NCBI GenBank assembly: GCA_023398855.1
Contig: JAEWRS010000074.1
Span: 1-5,504 of the forward strand
Length of the DNA stretch: 5,504 nt
Reading direction: 5' to 3'
Origin: Bacillota bacterium
GTDB lineage: Bacteria > Bacillota > Clostridia > Lachnospirales > Lachnospiraceae
How positions within the stretch are numbered: the stretch's first letter is position 1; each line of letters opens with the position of its first letter. Shown piece by piece: positions 1-5,295 of the stretch. Position numbers and translations under genes: made by a program. The notes under the pieces are model-generated. The model made no database searches, was not told the DNA's origin, and worked only from the letters and a program-made list of their open reading frames with translations.

Positions 1-17
1 CGTATACTGTTAATCAT

Positions 18-89
18 AGAGAACACCAATCCTTTGTTTGTATTAGTTTTGTCGCTAAATACTTTATCACAAAGTGGTGTTCTCTTTTT
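18..89 (+). terminator. Long hairpin with U-tract, terminator of an upstream gene
   Basis: Bases 18-28 (AGAGAACACCA) are perfectly complementary to 75-85. After a 3-base bulge, 32-36 (CTTTG) pairs with 70-74. A weaker inner pairing of 40-46 with 55-62 is also possible. The right arm runs into a T-rich stretch (85-89 and beyond), so the structure reads as a rho-independent terminator for + strand transcription entering from the left. No T-tract follows the hairpin in the other direction. The gene it serves lies outside the window. The loop is longer than in most intrinsic terminators, so a different RNA role is possible. Confidence 0.65.
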
Positions 90-236
90 ATTTATTTTCC
101 ATTATCCGAATAAAACTTTACGCTAGCTAGGAGCTTTCCAAATATCGTCAATTTTATGATAAGGTTTTTTGGGGGATTGCTGATACGTGCTGTGATTCAT
201 GACAGGTAATCTCTGAAAATAAATTTAAAATAACTA

Positions 237-265
237 TTGCAATTTATCTCTACATAGAGTAATAT
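237..265 (+). promoter_or_regulatory. Sigma-A-type promoter of the marR-pirin-nitroreductase operon
   Basis: A TTGCAA -35 element (237-242) and a TAATAT -10 element (260-265) are separated by exactly 17 bp, close to the vegetative consensus. Transcription should start near 272, giving a leader of about 25 nt before the marR start. The spacer and start region contain the operator-like repeats described separately. Confidence 0.75.
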
Positions 266-283
266 ATAACTACATAGAGATAA
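244..283 (+). promoter_or_regulatory. Paired operator-like palindromes, probable MarR autoregulatory sites
   Basis: Bases 248-259 form the palindrome CTCTA-CA-TAGAG, lying between the -35 and -10 elements. A second copy, CTACATAGAG, lies at 270-279 over the predicted start site. The two CTACATAG cores are centred exactly 20 bp apart, about two helical turns, so two dimers would sit on the same DNA face. The outer arms TTATCTCT (244-251) and AGAGATAA (276-283) also make the whole block an inverted repeat. MarR-family dimers typically bind palindromes of this size and block their own promoters. That the neighbouring regulator binds here is inference from position. Confidence 0.7.
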
Positions 284-296
284 TTTAGGAGAAGCA

Positions 297-731
297 ATGG
301 CAAAGACAGAATTAAAAATCCTGATTGGTCTTCATCGGGCCATAAATGATATTGACCGCCAGTCAACTAAAATTTTTTCGGACTACCAGCTTACCCTGGG
401 CCAATTTGCAGTATTGGAAGCGCTGTATCACAAGGGAGATATGACTGTTGGGCAGGTCCAGGAAAAGATACTGAGCTCCAGCGGTACCATGCCGTTGATT
501 ATAAATAATCTTGAAAAAAGAGGTTATCTTATAAGAAAAACAGATACAATGGATAAGAGACGGTGCATACTGCATATAACTGCTGTGGGACAGGAGCTGA
601 TCGGCCAGGTATACCCGAGAAACGAAGCCAGGATTATTGAGTCAATGTCCTGTTGGACTGATGAAGAAAAGGCGCAGTTGGCTAATTTATTAAAAAAGTT
701 TGGAGATGAGAATAGTGGAAAGAAAAATTAA
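297..731 (+). CDS. MarR-family winged-helix transcriptional regulator
   Basis: This is a 144-aa protein, the usual size for a MarR regulator. The ATG at 297 follows AGGAGA at 287-292. An N-terminal dimerisation helix (about residues 5-28) leads into the winged helix-turn-helix: a helix around 33-45, a recognition helix around 60-75 with the SSSGTMPLIINNLEKRGY pattern, and a wing around 83-95 containing DKRRC. The C-terminal helices (about 98-135) complete the dimer interface. It is the first gene of an operon with the pirin and nitroreductase genes, and probably represses all three through the operators at 244-283. Such regulators usually lose DNA affinity on binding phenolics or quinones or on cysteine oxidation. 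The only cysteines are C90, in the wing, and C119; the N-terminal sensing cysteine of OhrR-type proteins is absent. The family call is firm, but the inducer is unknown. Confidence 0.93.
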   Translation: MAKTELKILIGLHRAINDIDRQSTKIFSDYQLTLGQFAVLEALYHKGDMTVGQVQEKILSSSGTMPLIINNLEKRGYLIRKTDTMDKRRCILHITAVGQELIGQVYPRNEARIIESMSCWTDEEKAQLANLLKKFGDENSGKKN

Positions 732-1563
732 AAGACAGATCAGAGGTTTTAATACTCAGGATGGTGCAGGAGTGAAGTTAGTCCGGGTACTAGGGCATGA
801 TACAACGGAGGAATTTGATCCCATATTGATGCTGGATTCTTTTGACAGTACGAATCCTGATGACTATACAGCAGGTTTTCCCATGCACCCTCACAGAGGT
901 ATTGAGACCATCAGTTATGTATACAGGGGGCAGATGGTTCATCGGGACAGTCTGGGGAATGAAGATTCTATCTCAGACGGTGAGGTTCAGTGGATGACAG
1001 CAGGTTCTGGCATCTTGCATGAAGAGAAGCTGCCGGCCTCGGAACGTATGCTTGGAGTACAGCTATGGCTGAATTTACCTTCAAAGGATAAAATGACGGT
1101 TCCTTCCTACCACAGTATTAAAAATGGAGAGATTGAAGAGATTGGTTTTGAAAATGGGAAATTGAGACTTCTTGCAGGTCAATACAAAGACAGGAAGGGA
1201 TATATGAGCAAGCATCTTCCCTTAGACTATTACGATATCCATCTAAAGCCTGACACTTCCATTCTCATAGATACAGAGCCTGAACGTTCGGTTATGGTCT
1301 TTACCCTGTCAGGAGAAGTTTCTATCGGAGATGAACTGGTGAAAGAGAAGACGGCTGCAAAGCTTACATCTGGCAGCAGTGTAGAGATAAAAAGCCTAAA
1401 AGACAATGCCCAGGTACTGTTTATAAGCTCCATGCTTTTGGGAGAGCCTATAGCCTGGGGAGGACCTATTGTGATGAATACAAAGGCAGAATTGCAAAAG
1501 GCTTTTTCAGACTTAGAGCAAGGAACCTTTTTACAGAAAGAAATGTCATATGATAACAAATAA
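715..1563 (+). CDS. Pirin-family bicupin protein
   Basis: Pirins are two-domain cupin proteins. Some have quercetin 2,3-dioxygenase activity and others act as redox-responsive cofactors. From the start chosen here the protein is 282 aa, normal for the family. The N-terminus (RKIKRQIRGFNTQDGAGVKL) matches the family pattern. The N-terminal cupin carries the metal ligands H58 and H60 (HPHRG) and H102 and E104 (GILHEE), the same three-His-one-Glu set and nearly the same spacing as in human pirin. The conserved GIETISYVYRG and WMTAGSGILHEE blocks flank them. The C-terminal cupin (about 165-250) lacks such ligands. Start choice: the frame is open from TTG 700 and ATG 706, but the only well-spaced ribosome site is GGAG at 702-705, nine bases before GTG 715. 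The gene overlaps the end of marR, suggesting translational coupling. Quercetinase chemistry needs oxygen, so in an anaerobe a redox-sensing or metal-binding role may be more likely. Confidence 0.9.
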   Translation: MERKIKRQIRGFNTQDGAGVKLVRVLGHDTTEEFDPILMLDSFDSTNPDDYTAGFPMHPHRGIETISYVYRGQMVHRDSLGNEDSISDGEVQWMTAGSGILHEEKLPASERMLGVQLWLNLPSKDKMTVPSYHSIKNGEIEEIGFENGKLRLLAGQYKDRKGYMSKHLPLDYYDIHLKPDTSILIDTEPERSVMVFTLSGEVSIGDELVKEKTAAKLTSGSSVEIKSLKDNAQVLFISSMLLGEPIAWGGPIVMNTKAELQKAFSDLEQGTFLQKEMSYDNK

Positions 1564-1596
1564 AAGATATTTGTCAGGAGACCAGGAGGTAATAAA

Positions 1597-2169
1597 ATGA
1601 GTATTATTCAATCTTTAGAAAAGCGTAGAAGCTATTATAACATTAGCAAGGAGCTTCCAGTTGAAATTCATGAAGTGATCAGCCAGATTGAGAAGCTAAC
1701 GGAACTGGTACCGGATGCATTTAATATGAAAAGCTCGCGTATTGTGGTGGCTTTGGATGAGAAACAAGAATTATTATGGGATTCTATTTATGATGTCTTT
1801 GGCGGGCAGGTTCCAAGAGAAAAAATTGACAGCTTTAAAGCCGGAGCAGGAACCATTCTTTATTTCTATGACCAAGAGGTAGTAAAGGGCATTCAGGAGC
1901 AATTTCCACTGTATGCGGGTAACTTTCCGGTCTGGGCGATGCAATCCAGTGCAATGCTTCAGCTGAGCATCTGGAGCGGGCTGAGGGAATTAGGCATAGG
2001 TGCCTCCTTACAGCATTATAATCCGGTTATTGACCAGAAGGTGCGTGAATTGTTTGACTTGCCGGAGAGCTATTTGCTGATAGCTGAAATGCCTTTTGGC
2101 GGCATTGGGGAAGAGCCTGCTCCAAAGGAGAAAGAAGACATTTCCAAGAGGGTCCTGATTAAAAAGTAG
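1597..2169 (+). CDS. Nitroreductase-family FMN oxidoreductase, Frm2/CinD-like
   Basis: This is a 190-aa protein, matching the short Frm2-like branch of the nitroreductase family, which includes yeast Frm2 and lactococcal CinD. Such enzymes use FMN and NAD(P)H to reduce nitro-aromatics or quinones. Visible family motifs are RRSYY at 10-14 (the phosphate-binding RRS), DAFNMKSSR at 40-48 (PSAFNSQSSR-type FMN contact), GAGTILYF around 83-90, the helix WAMQSSAMLQLSIWSGLRELGIGASLQ from about 113 split by the dimer interface, and HYNP at 140-143. The ATG follows a perfect AGGAGGT (1584-1590) by six bases. It lies 33 bp after the pirin stop and before a strong terminator, so it is the last gene of the operon. 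Cytoplasmic, with no signal peptide. The role in electrophile, nitro-compound or metal-linked redox stress is inferred from the family and neighbours; the substrate is unknown. Confidence 0.9.
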   Translation: MSIIQSLEKRRSYYNISKELPVEIHEVISQIEKLTELVPDAFNMKSSRIVVALDEKQELLWDSIYDVFGGQVPREKIDSFKAGAGTILYFYDQEVVKGIQEQFPLYAGNFPVWAMQSSAMLQLSIWSGLRELGIGASLQHYNPVIDQKVRELFDLPESYLLIAEMPFGGIGEEPAPKEKEDISKRVLIKK

Positions 2170-2194
2170 ATGGCCGGAACCTATCCAGGATGAA

Positions 2195-2232
2195 AAAGTA
2201 AGCGTAGGGATAATCCTTATGCTTATTTTTTT
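2195..2232 (+). terminator. Intrinsic terminator of the marR-pirin-nitroreductase operon
   Basis: Bases 2200-2209 (AAGCGTAGGG) pair with 2215-2224 (CCTTATGCTT) around a 5-base ATAAT loop, with two G-U wobbles. The stem can lengthen through A-U pairs between the upstream A-run (2193-2197) and the T-tract (2226-2232). It lies about 30 bp after the nitroreductase stop. The A-run on the other side would also allow some termination of leftward transcripts. Confidence 0.85.
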
Positions 2233-2652
2233 ACTTGTATGATCAGGAATAGGGCTGACACTCCAGGAAGCGTTGGACAAATTCGGTGATATTACCAGAT
2301 TCTAGAAGATGGAATCGCAAAATAATTTGTTTTTTCCAGCTTTATAAAATGAATGCAGAGATAAACATATGAAGTAAATAACAATGATAAATAAGTTGTC
2401 AAAAACAAAAGCAATAAAAGCACAAAGTATAGGTTGTTACCAAGCGTACCATTTCTATAAGTATGAGATTCCTTAATAATTACTGACGCTTATAAAAGTT
2501 ACCAGGAAACATTTGCTTTTCCTGCAAATATTACTTTCCCTGGAGCAAAAAATGTGATATATTATACCCAGCCTTCTAAAAAAAATTATAAATCCGCTAA
2601 ATTCTCTCTCATTTTTATCGACAATGTCCAATCGTACATATTGTACCTGATT
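2233..2652. other. Gene-poor intergenic stretch with a possible gene remnant and a nested hairpin
   Basis: I find no credible complete gene here: all frames are AT-rich and broken by frequent stops. Three things stand out. Codons from 2243 to a stop at 2303-2305 read SGIGLTLQEALDKFGDITRF, which looks protein-like but has no start after the in-frame TGA at 2240, so it may be the 3' scar of a lost gene. A nested hairpin lies at 2502-2543. Two short palindromes lie at 2620-2628 and 2634-2646, just upstream of a promoter-like pair. No tRNA, rRNA, CRISPR or insertion-sequence end was recognised. Confidence 0.5.
2502..2543. repeat. Nested inverted repeat (two-tier hairpin)
   Basis: The inner stem pairs ATTTGC (2511-2516) with GCAAAT (2524-2529) around a 7-base loop. 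The outer stem pairs CCAGG-AAA (2502-2509) with TTT-C-CCTGG (2535-2543), with one bulged C at 2538. The two tiers are separated by a small internal loop. No T-tract follows within the usual distance on either strand, so it is not a standard intrinsic terminator. It could be part of an untranslated RNA or a protein-binding site; no function can be assigned. Confidence 0.45.
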
Positions 2653-2680
2653 TTGTCAAAATAAATAGATGTAGTATTTT
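2620..2680 (+). promoter_or_regulatory. Candidate promoter with two upstream palindromes
   Basis: TTGTCA (2653-2658) and TATTTT (2675-2680) are spaced by 16 bp, a plausible sigma-A promoter with a start near 2687. Immediately upstream lie GACA-A-TGTC (2620-2628) and GTACA-TAT-TGTAC (2634-2646), two palindromes that could bind a dimeric regulator. The promoter would drive the possible 27-codon ORF at 2702 and the 49-codon gene at 2824. The -10 is imperfect and AT-rich DNA gives chance matches. Confidence 0.35.
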
Positions 2681-2701
2681 AGCCCATTTTTAGAAGGAAA
2701 T

Positions 2702-2785
2702 ATGACCAAATTATTAACGAAAGACAAAATAATGTCGAATATTGCGATTAGTTTTGCTTTTCAAACAGTTGGAAACGGCTTATAG
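2702..2785 (+). CDS. Possible 27-aa peptide or truncated gene start
   Basis: The ATG at 2702 opens 27 codons beginning MTKLLTKDKIMSN and continuing with a short hydrophobic run (IAISFAF), ending at TAG 2783-2785. AAGGA at 2694-2698 lies only three bases before the ATG, a poor spacing. A promoter-like pair lies just upstream and a 49-codon gene begins 38 bp downstream. The sequence could be a leader peptide, the surviving N-terminus of a truncated membrane protein, or chance. No family recognised. Confidence 0.25.
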   Translation: MTKLLTKDKIMSNIAISFAFQTVGNGL

Positions 2786-2823
2786 TGATTACTAGAAAAG
2801 CATAAAAAAGGAGGGCTTTCTAT

Positions 2824-2973
2824 ATGACAGATGCTGAGAGGCTAAGGATTATAGAGATGGAGAATGAGAGGCTTATGGAAGAGAATGAGAAACTCCATAA
2901 AGTGATTAAAAGGTTAAATCAGACGCTTAACAGATTGATTGGTCGTTACATAAGCGTTGATGGAGTGGCCTGA
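2824..2973 (+). CDS. 49-aa coiled-coil microprotein
   Basis: This short gene is supported by a strong ribosome site (GGAGG, 2810-2814) nine bases before ATG 2824, and by a composition unlike random AT-rich translation. Residues 5-42 form one continuous charged, leucine/isoleucine-spaced helix, with repeated ENERL (13-17) and ENEKL (20-24) segments and a QTLNRLI stretch (33-39), a probable coiled coil. There is no signal peptide or membrane segment. It converges on the zinc-ribbon gene on the opposite strand, 46 bp between stop codons. Its residues 20-38 match residues 96-114 of that protein at about 10 of 19 positions, so the two may be related or may bind each other. I recognise no named family; function unknown. 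Confidence 0.7.
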   Translation: MTDAERLRIIEMENERLMEENEKLHKVIKRLNQTLNRLIGRYISVDGVA

Positions 2974-3024
2974 CCAGGGATGGCCGGGAAGTGCGGGGGC
3001 ACTCCCGGCAGTATTCCTGTCAGG
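2969..3024. terminator. Long GC-rich hairpin between convergent genes
   Basis: The inner stem pairs 2983-2988 (GCCGGG) with 3004-3009, and 2990-2994 (AGTGC) with 2999-3003, around a GGGG loop with one bulged A at 2989. The outer stem pairs 2969-2974 with 3019-3024 and 2976-2978 with 3016-3018, bulging C2975. It fills the whole gap between the convergent stop codons at 2971-2973 and 3020-3022, which pair with each other. No T-tract follows on either strand, so classical intrinsic termination is uncertain; it may protect or define the 3' ends of both transcripts. Confidence 0.55.
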
Positions 3025-3427
3025 AGTTAATCCCGGTTTTGGGACTTTCCTCGTTTCCTGGATCAAGTCCTTTGGTTTTACGCATCAGCTCCCAGATTGT
3101 CTGATGCATCCATTCGATGGTTTTATTCAGCTTTTCATTTTCAATTTCTAATTCTGTAATGCGATCCCCCATGCGGGCGATAATCTCCCGGTTATTATTG
3201 ACCATGTGTGGCGCCAGAAGGCGATGGACATAGGGAGAAGATGCTGCAATAATATGGGCGGAGAGCAGTTCGTCCCTTGCTTCACAGGAGAGGTCCATAA
3301 AATCCTGATAACTGATGGATAATGTTACCATAGCCTCCCTGCACTTAGGGCAAACTGCGTTCCGCTGAAGCTGATAGTATCCATAGTAACCGCATTTGGG
3401 ACAATAGTACACGGACAGTTCTCTCAT
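3020..3427 (-). CDS. Zinc-ribbon protein with C-terminal coiled coil, function unknown
   Basis: This 135-aa protein starts at ATG 3427-3425, six bases after AGGAGG (3439-3434 on the - strand). The N-terminus holds two CPKC pairs, C9/C12 and C26/C29, the spacing of a rubredoxin-like zinc ribbon, with an unusually tyrosine-rich loop between them (YYGYYQ). A middle segment (about 38-74) is mixed helical, and residues about 75-118 form a probable coiled coil with ENEKL at 96-100 and QTIWELM at 109-115. No signal peptide, membrane segment or catalytic motif is visible. The fold suggests zinc binding and oligomerisation or partner binding. The convergent 49-aa gene encodes a similar helix, making it a candidate partner. 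The gene appears monocistronic: the upstream DNA is very AT-rich with a TATAACG repeat (3473-3479 and 3495-3501), but I see no clear -35/-10 pair. Confidence 0.85.
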   Translation of the reverse strand: MRELSVYYCPKCGYYGYYQLQRNAVCPKCREAMVTLSISYQDFMDLSCEARDELLSAHIIAASSPYVHRLLAPHMVNNNREIIARMGDRITELEIENEKLNKTIEWMHQTIWELMRKTKGLDPGNEESPKTGINS

Positions 3428-3581
3428 CAGTCTCCTCCTTTTTTAGATTAAAGACAACCCACTTCTATAATATATAACGTTAAATAATTTCATTTATAAC
3501 GCAAAAATGTACAAAAGATATAGAAAAACGTAAATTTATAGAAGCTACACAAAAAAAGACAAATATTTGAGGCAGAATGCA

Positions 3582-3625
3582 TAAAAGAAGTCCCCGTGCC
3601 ATAAGCATGAGGACCTCTTTTTTTT
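3582..3625 (-). terminator. Intrinsic terminator of the cell-wall-binding protein gene
   Basis: Arms 3586-3599 and 3605-3618 form a 14-position stem around a 5-base loop. Read as - strand RNA, 13 positions pair (two as G-U wobbles) and one is mismatched. Read as + strand RNA, those two wobbles become A-C mismatches. Pairing therefore favours the - strand transcript, consistent with its place 45 bp after the stop of the gene at 3663-5003. The - strand U-tract (3586-3582) is short, while the + side has eight T's (3618-3625), so it may also stop rightward transcripts. Confidence 0.75.
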
Positions 3626-3662
3626 GAACGGATGAATCTTTTGTATATTAGTTGTTGCAAAT

Positions 3663-5003
3663 TTACTGGATAATGCCGTTTACATCGACAATCCATACTT
3701 TGTCATTAGAATCCTTATAATCTTTAAATCCTGCTCCAAGCTCAGGCTTTGCAGCTGATTTGGAAGAGGAGGTTGCTTTCTGGAGCGTACCGCTGGCATT
3801 TACAAGATACTGCTTACCTTCAAAGGAAATAGGAGCAACCTTTAAGTCTGCATCAGCCTGTTTTCTTAAGCCATATTCGTACAGTACGTTGTCACGGACA
3901 CCGTGAATTCCCTGGCCTTTGTTTGTTCCTTCTGTCTGGAAGAACCATACCTGATCTTCAGCCATATCCTCGTTGTAAATTGTCTGCTTTCCGGTAGCCA
4001 TTGCACCGTCTGTCCCAAAGTAGAAGTTGGCAACTCCGCCATTTTCTAAGTTAACGACTTCCAGTCCGGTCTGCATTTCTCCCTTTGTATTGAATGCATA
4101 TTTTTTTGAATCGATGGTAAATAATTCAAGTCCTTTTGTTGCGGAATAAGGAGCGCCATTCTTAAAATAGAAGGTAAAGATGTCTCCTTCTTCGCTGATT
4201 CCTGCAATGCCTTCGATTTCCTTCCAACCATCAACCCGTGCACCATTATTTATATCATAGTACTGATATCCGGCTGCAGTTTTTTCATCAACAGTTGCTT
4301 CGGAAGCAGTAGCAGTTTCCGGAAGTTTGTACCAACCGGTCTGCATGATTCCACTTGCAAAGGTATAGTAGTTACCATCAATCTTTTTGTCGACCTGATT
4401 CTCAATCATACGGCCGGTTTTATCAAAATAGTACCAGGAATGGGTTTCATCAAGATCTTCAGAATCATTCTCAAGCTGGATCCAGCCTGTTTTCATGACA
4501 CCGTCATTCACTGCTCCCAAATAATAAGTACTGCCTTCAACTTCTACTTTACCGGTCATCATTTCACCCTGGTCATTGAAGTAATACTGATTATCGCTGA
4601 TTTTCTGCCACTTGGAAATAATCTGTTTGCCGTTTTTTCCATAGTAATGCCATAAAAATTCAGGGGCATCGGAAGAGTCCCAGAATTCTTCATTTTCCAT
4701 GGAAATCCATTTGTCAGAAACCCTTTTTCCACTTTCGTCTACATAATATTCATCGATTTGTGCATTGGTGGCGACTACGCCGTCTTCGTTTAAGTAGAAC
4801 CAGTCTTCACCGCGTTTTTTCCAGGTATCGGTTACGTAGCTGTCATTATCGTCATAAAATTTCCAGCTTCCGTTTTCCTCGACCCAGCCGACTACTTTCG
4901 CATAGGCGGTTGCGGCTGTGCTGATTAAGCCCAGCTCTGGAGCTGCTACGGTTAATATACCGGCAGCGGATAATACAGCCATCAATTTTAAATGCTTTTT
5001 CAT
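3663..5003 (-). CDS. Secreted cell-wall-binding (choline-binding-type) repeat protein
   Basis: This is a 446-aa exported protein. Residues 1-35 are a signal peptide: a basic MKKHLK, a hydrophobic core, and a likely cleavage after AYA at 33-35. The mature part is about a dozen degenerate repeats of roughly 20-30 residues of the type GW-x-DG-x-WYYF-x-G-x-M-x-TG, for example SDNQYYFNDQGEMMTG and HSWYYFDKTGRMIEN, characteristic of choline-binding/CW-binding repeats (PF01473 type). A Ser/Ala/Lys linker (about 409-419) precedes a short C-terminal module ending in VWIVDVNGIIQ. No catalytic domain is present, so it is probably a wall-associated structural or adhesive protein rather than a hydrolase. 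Start: the frame is open to 5204, but ATG 5003 has GGAGAG (5018-5013) at nine bases and the signal peptide directly follows. The extension overlaps the promoter. The gene stands alone between its own promoter and terminator. Confidence 0.9.
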   Translation of the reverse strand: MKKHLKLMAVLSAAGILTVAAPELGLISTAATAYAKVVGWVEENGSWKFYDDNDSYVTDTWKKRGEDWFYLNEDGVVATNAQIDEYYVDESGKRVSDKWISMENEEFWDSSDAPEFLWHYYGKNGKQIISKWQKISDNQYYFNDQGEMMTGKVEVEGSTYYLGAVNDGVMKTGWIQLENDSEDLDETHSWYYFDKTGRMIENQVDKKIDGNYYTFASGIMQTGWYKLPETATASEATVDEKTAAGYQYYDINNGARVDGWKEIEGIAGISEEGDIFTFYFKNGAPYSATKGLELFTIDSKKYAFNTKGEMQTGLEVVNLENGGVANFYFGTDGAMATGKQTIYNEDMAEDQVWFFQTEGTNKGQGIHGVRDNVLYEYGLRKQADADLKVAPISFEGKQYLVNASGTLQKATSSSKSAAKPELGAGFKDYKDSNDKVWIVDVNGIIQ

Positions 5004-5072
5004 AAATATGTTCTCTCCTTTTTTGCAATAAGTTTTATCGTGGCCGAAAATCCATAGTTGCATTACTCTGCG

Positions 5073-5101
5073 ATTATACCGTACTTTGAAGATACTTTGA
5101 T
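5073..5101 (-). promoter_or_regulatory. Promoter of the cell-wall-binding protein gene with tandem repeats over the -35
   Basis: On the - strand a perfect TATAAT -10 lies at 5078-5073. The -35 position, 17 bp upstream, reads ATCAAA, a poor match. Overlapping it are two copies of TCAAAGTA (5089-5082 and 5100-5093 on the - strand) spaced 11 bp apart, one helical turn. A weak -35 with phased repeats suggests regulator binding. The start site would be near 5066, leaving a leader of about 62 nt. Confidence 0.6.
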
Positions 5102-5241
5102 AGTGTGGTTTACTGGCAGATATGGAAGGAGATAGCATAACAAGAAAAAAGATGAGAAAAGACAGGGGTCCCCCCATAAACCAGGGAGGAAACTTCCGTA
5201 ACAAGGGATTTCTGACGAAATATGGAAGCTTTCTGAATACA

Positions 5242-5289
5242 TAAAGTAAGAAAACTTTAATAGGAAAATAAAGGGCGGTGTGGTATAAT
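5242..5289 (+). promoter_or_regulatory. Extended -10 promoter of the rightmost gene with an adjacent inverted repeat
   Basis: TGG-TATAAT (5281-5289) is a consensus extended -10. The -35 position (5261-5266, TAGGAA) is weak, which is tolerable with an extended -10. Just upstream, TAAAGT (5242-5247) and ACTTTA (5254-5259) form an inverted repeat with a 6-base spacer, a possible operator. The start would be near 5296, about 150 nt before the ATG. Confidence 0.5.
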
Positions 5290-5295
5290 CTTCAC

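Noticed and set aside
1230..1559. Open frame of 109 codons on the - strand inside the pirin gene
   Set aside because: Antisense shadow of a well-supported family gene, with no recognisable motif.
2008..2280. Open frame of 90 codons on the - strand across the nitroreductase end
   Set aside because: Overlaps the nitroreductase and its terminator; its composition is that of an antisense shadow.
2957..3151. Open frame of 64 codons on the + strand over the zinc-ribbon gene end
   Set aside because: Overlaps the 49-aa gene and the hairpin and is antisense to the coiled coil; no ribosome site of its own.
3490..3696. Open frame of 68 codons on the - strand between the wall-protein and zinc-ribbon genes
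   Set aside because: Runs through the terminator hairpin and the end of the wall-protein gene, and lacks a ribosome site.
5004..5204. N-terminal extension of the wall-binding protein frame up to an ATG at 5204, giving 513 aa
   Set aside because: It has no ribosome site at 5204, contains the promoter -10 and repeats, and would bury a clear signal peptide that begins at ATG 5003 behind a good ribosome site.
5122..5244. Short + strand frame in the divergent intergenic region, starting MEGDSITRKKMRK
   Set aside because: No ribosome site or promoter at the right place, and it lies upstream of the predicted + strand start site; probably chance.
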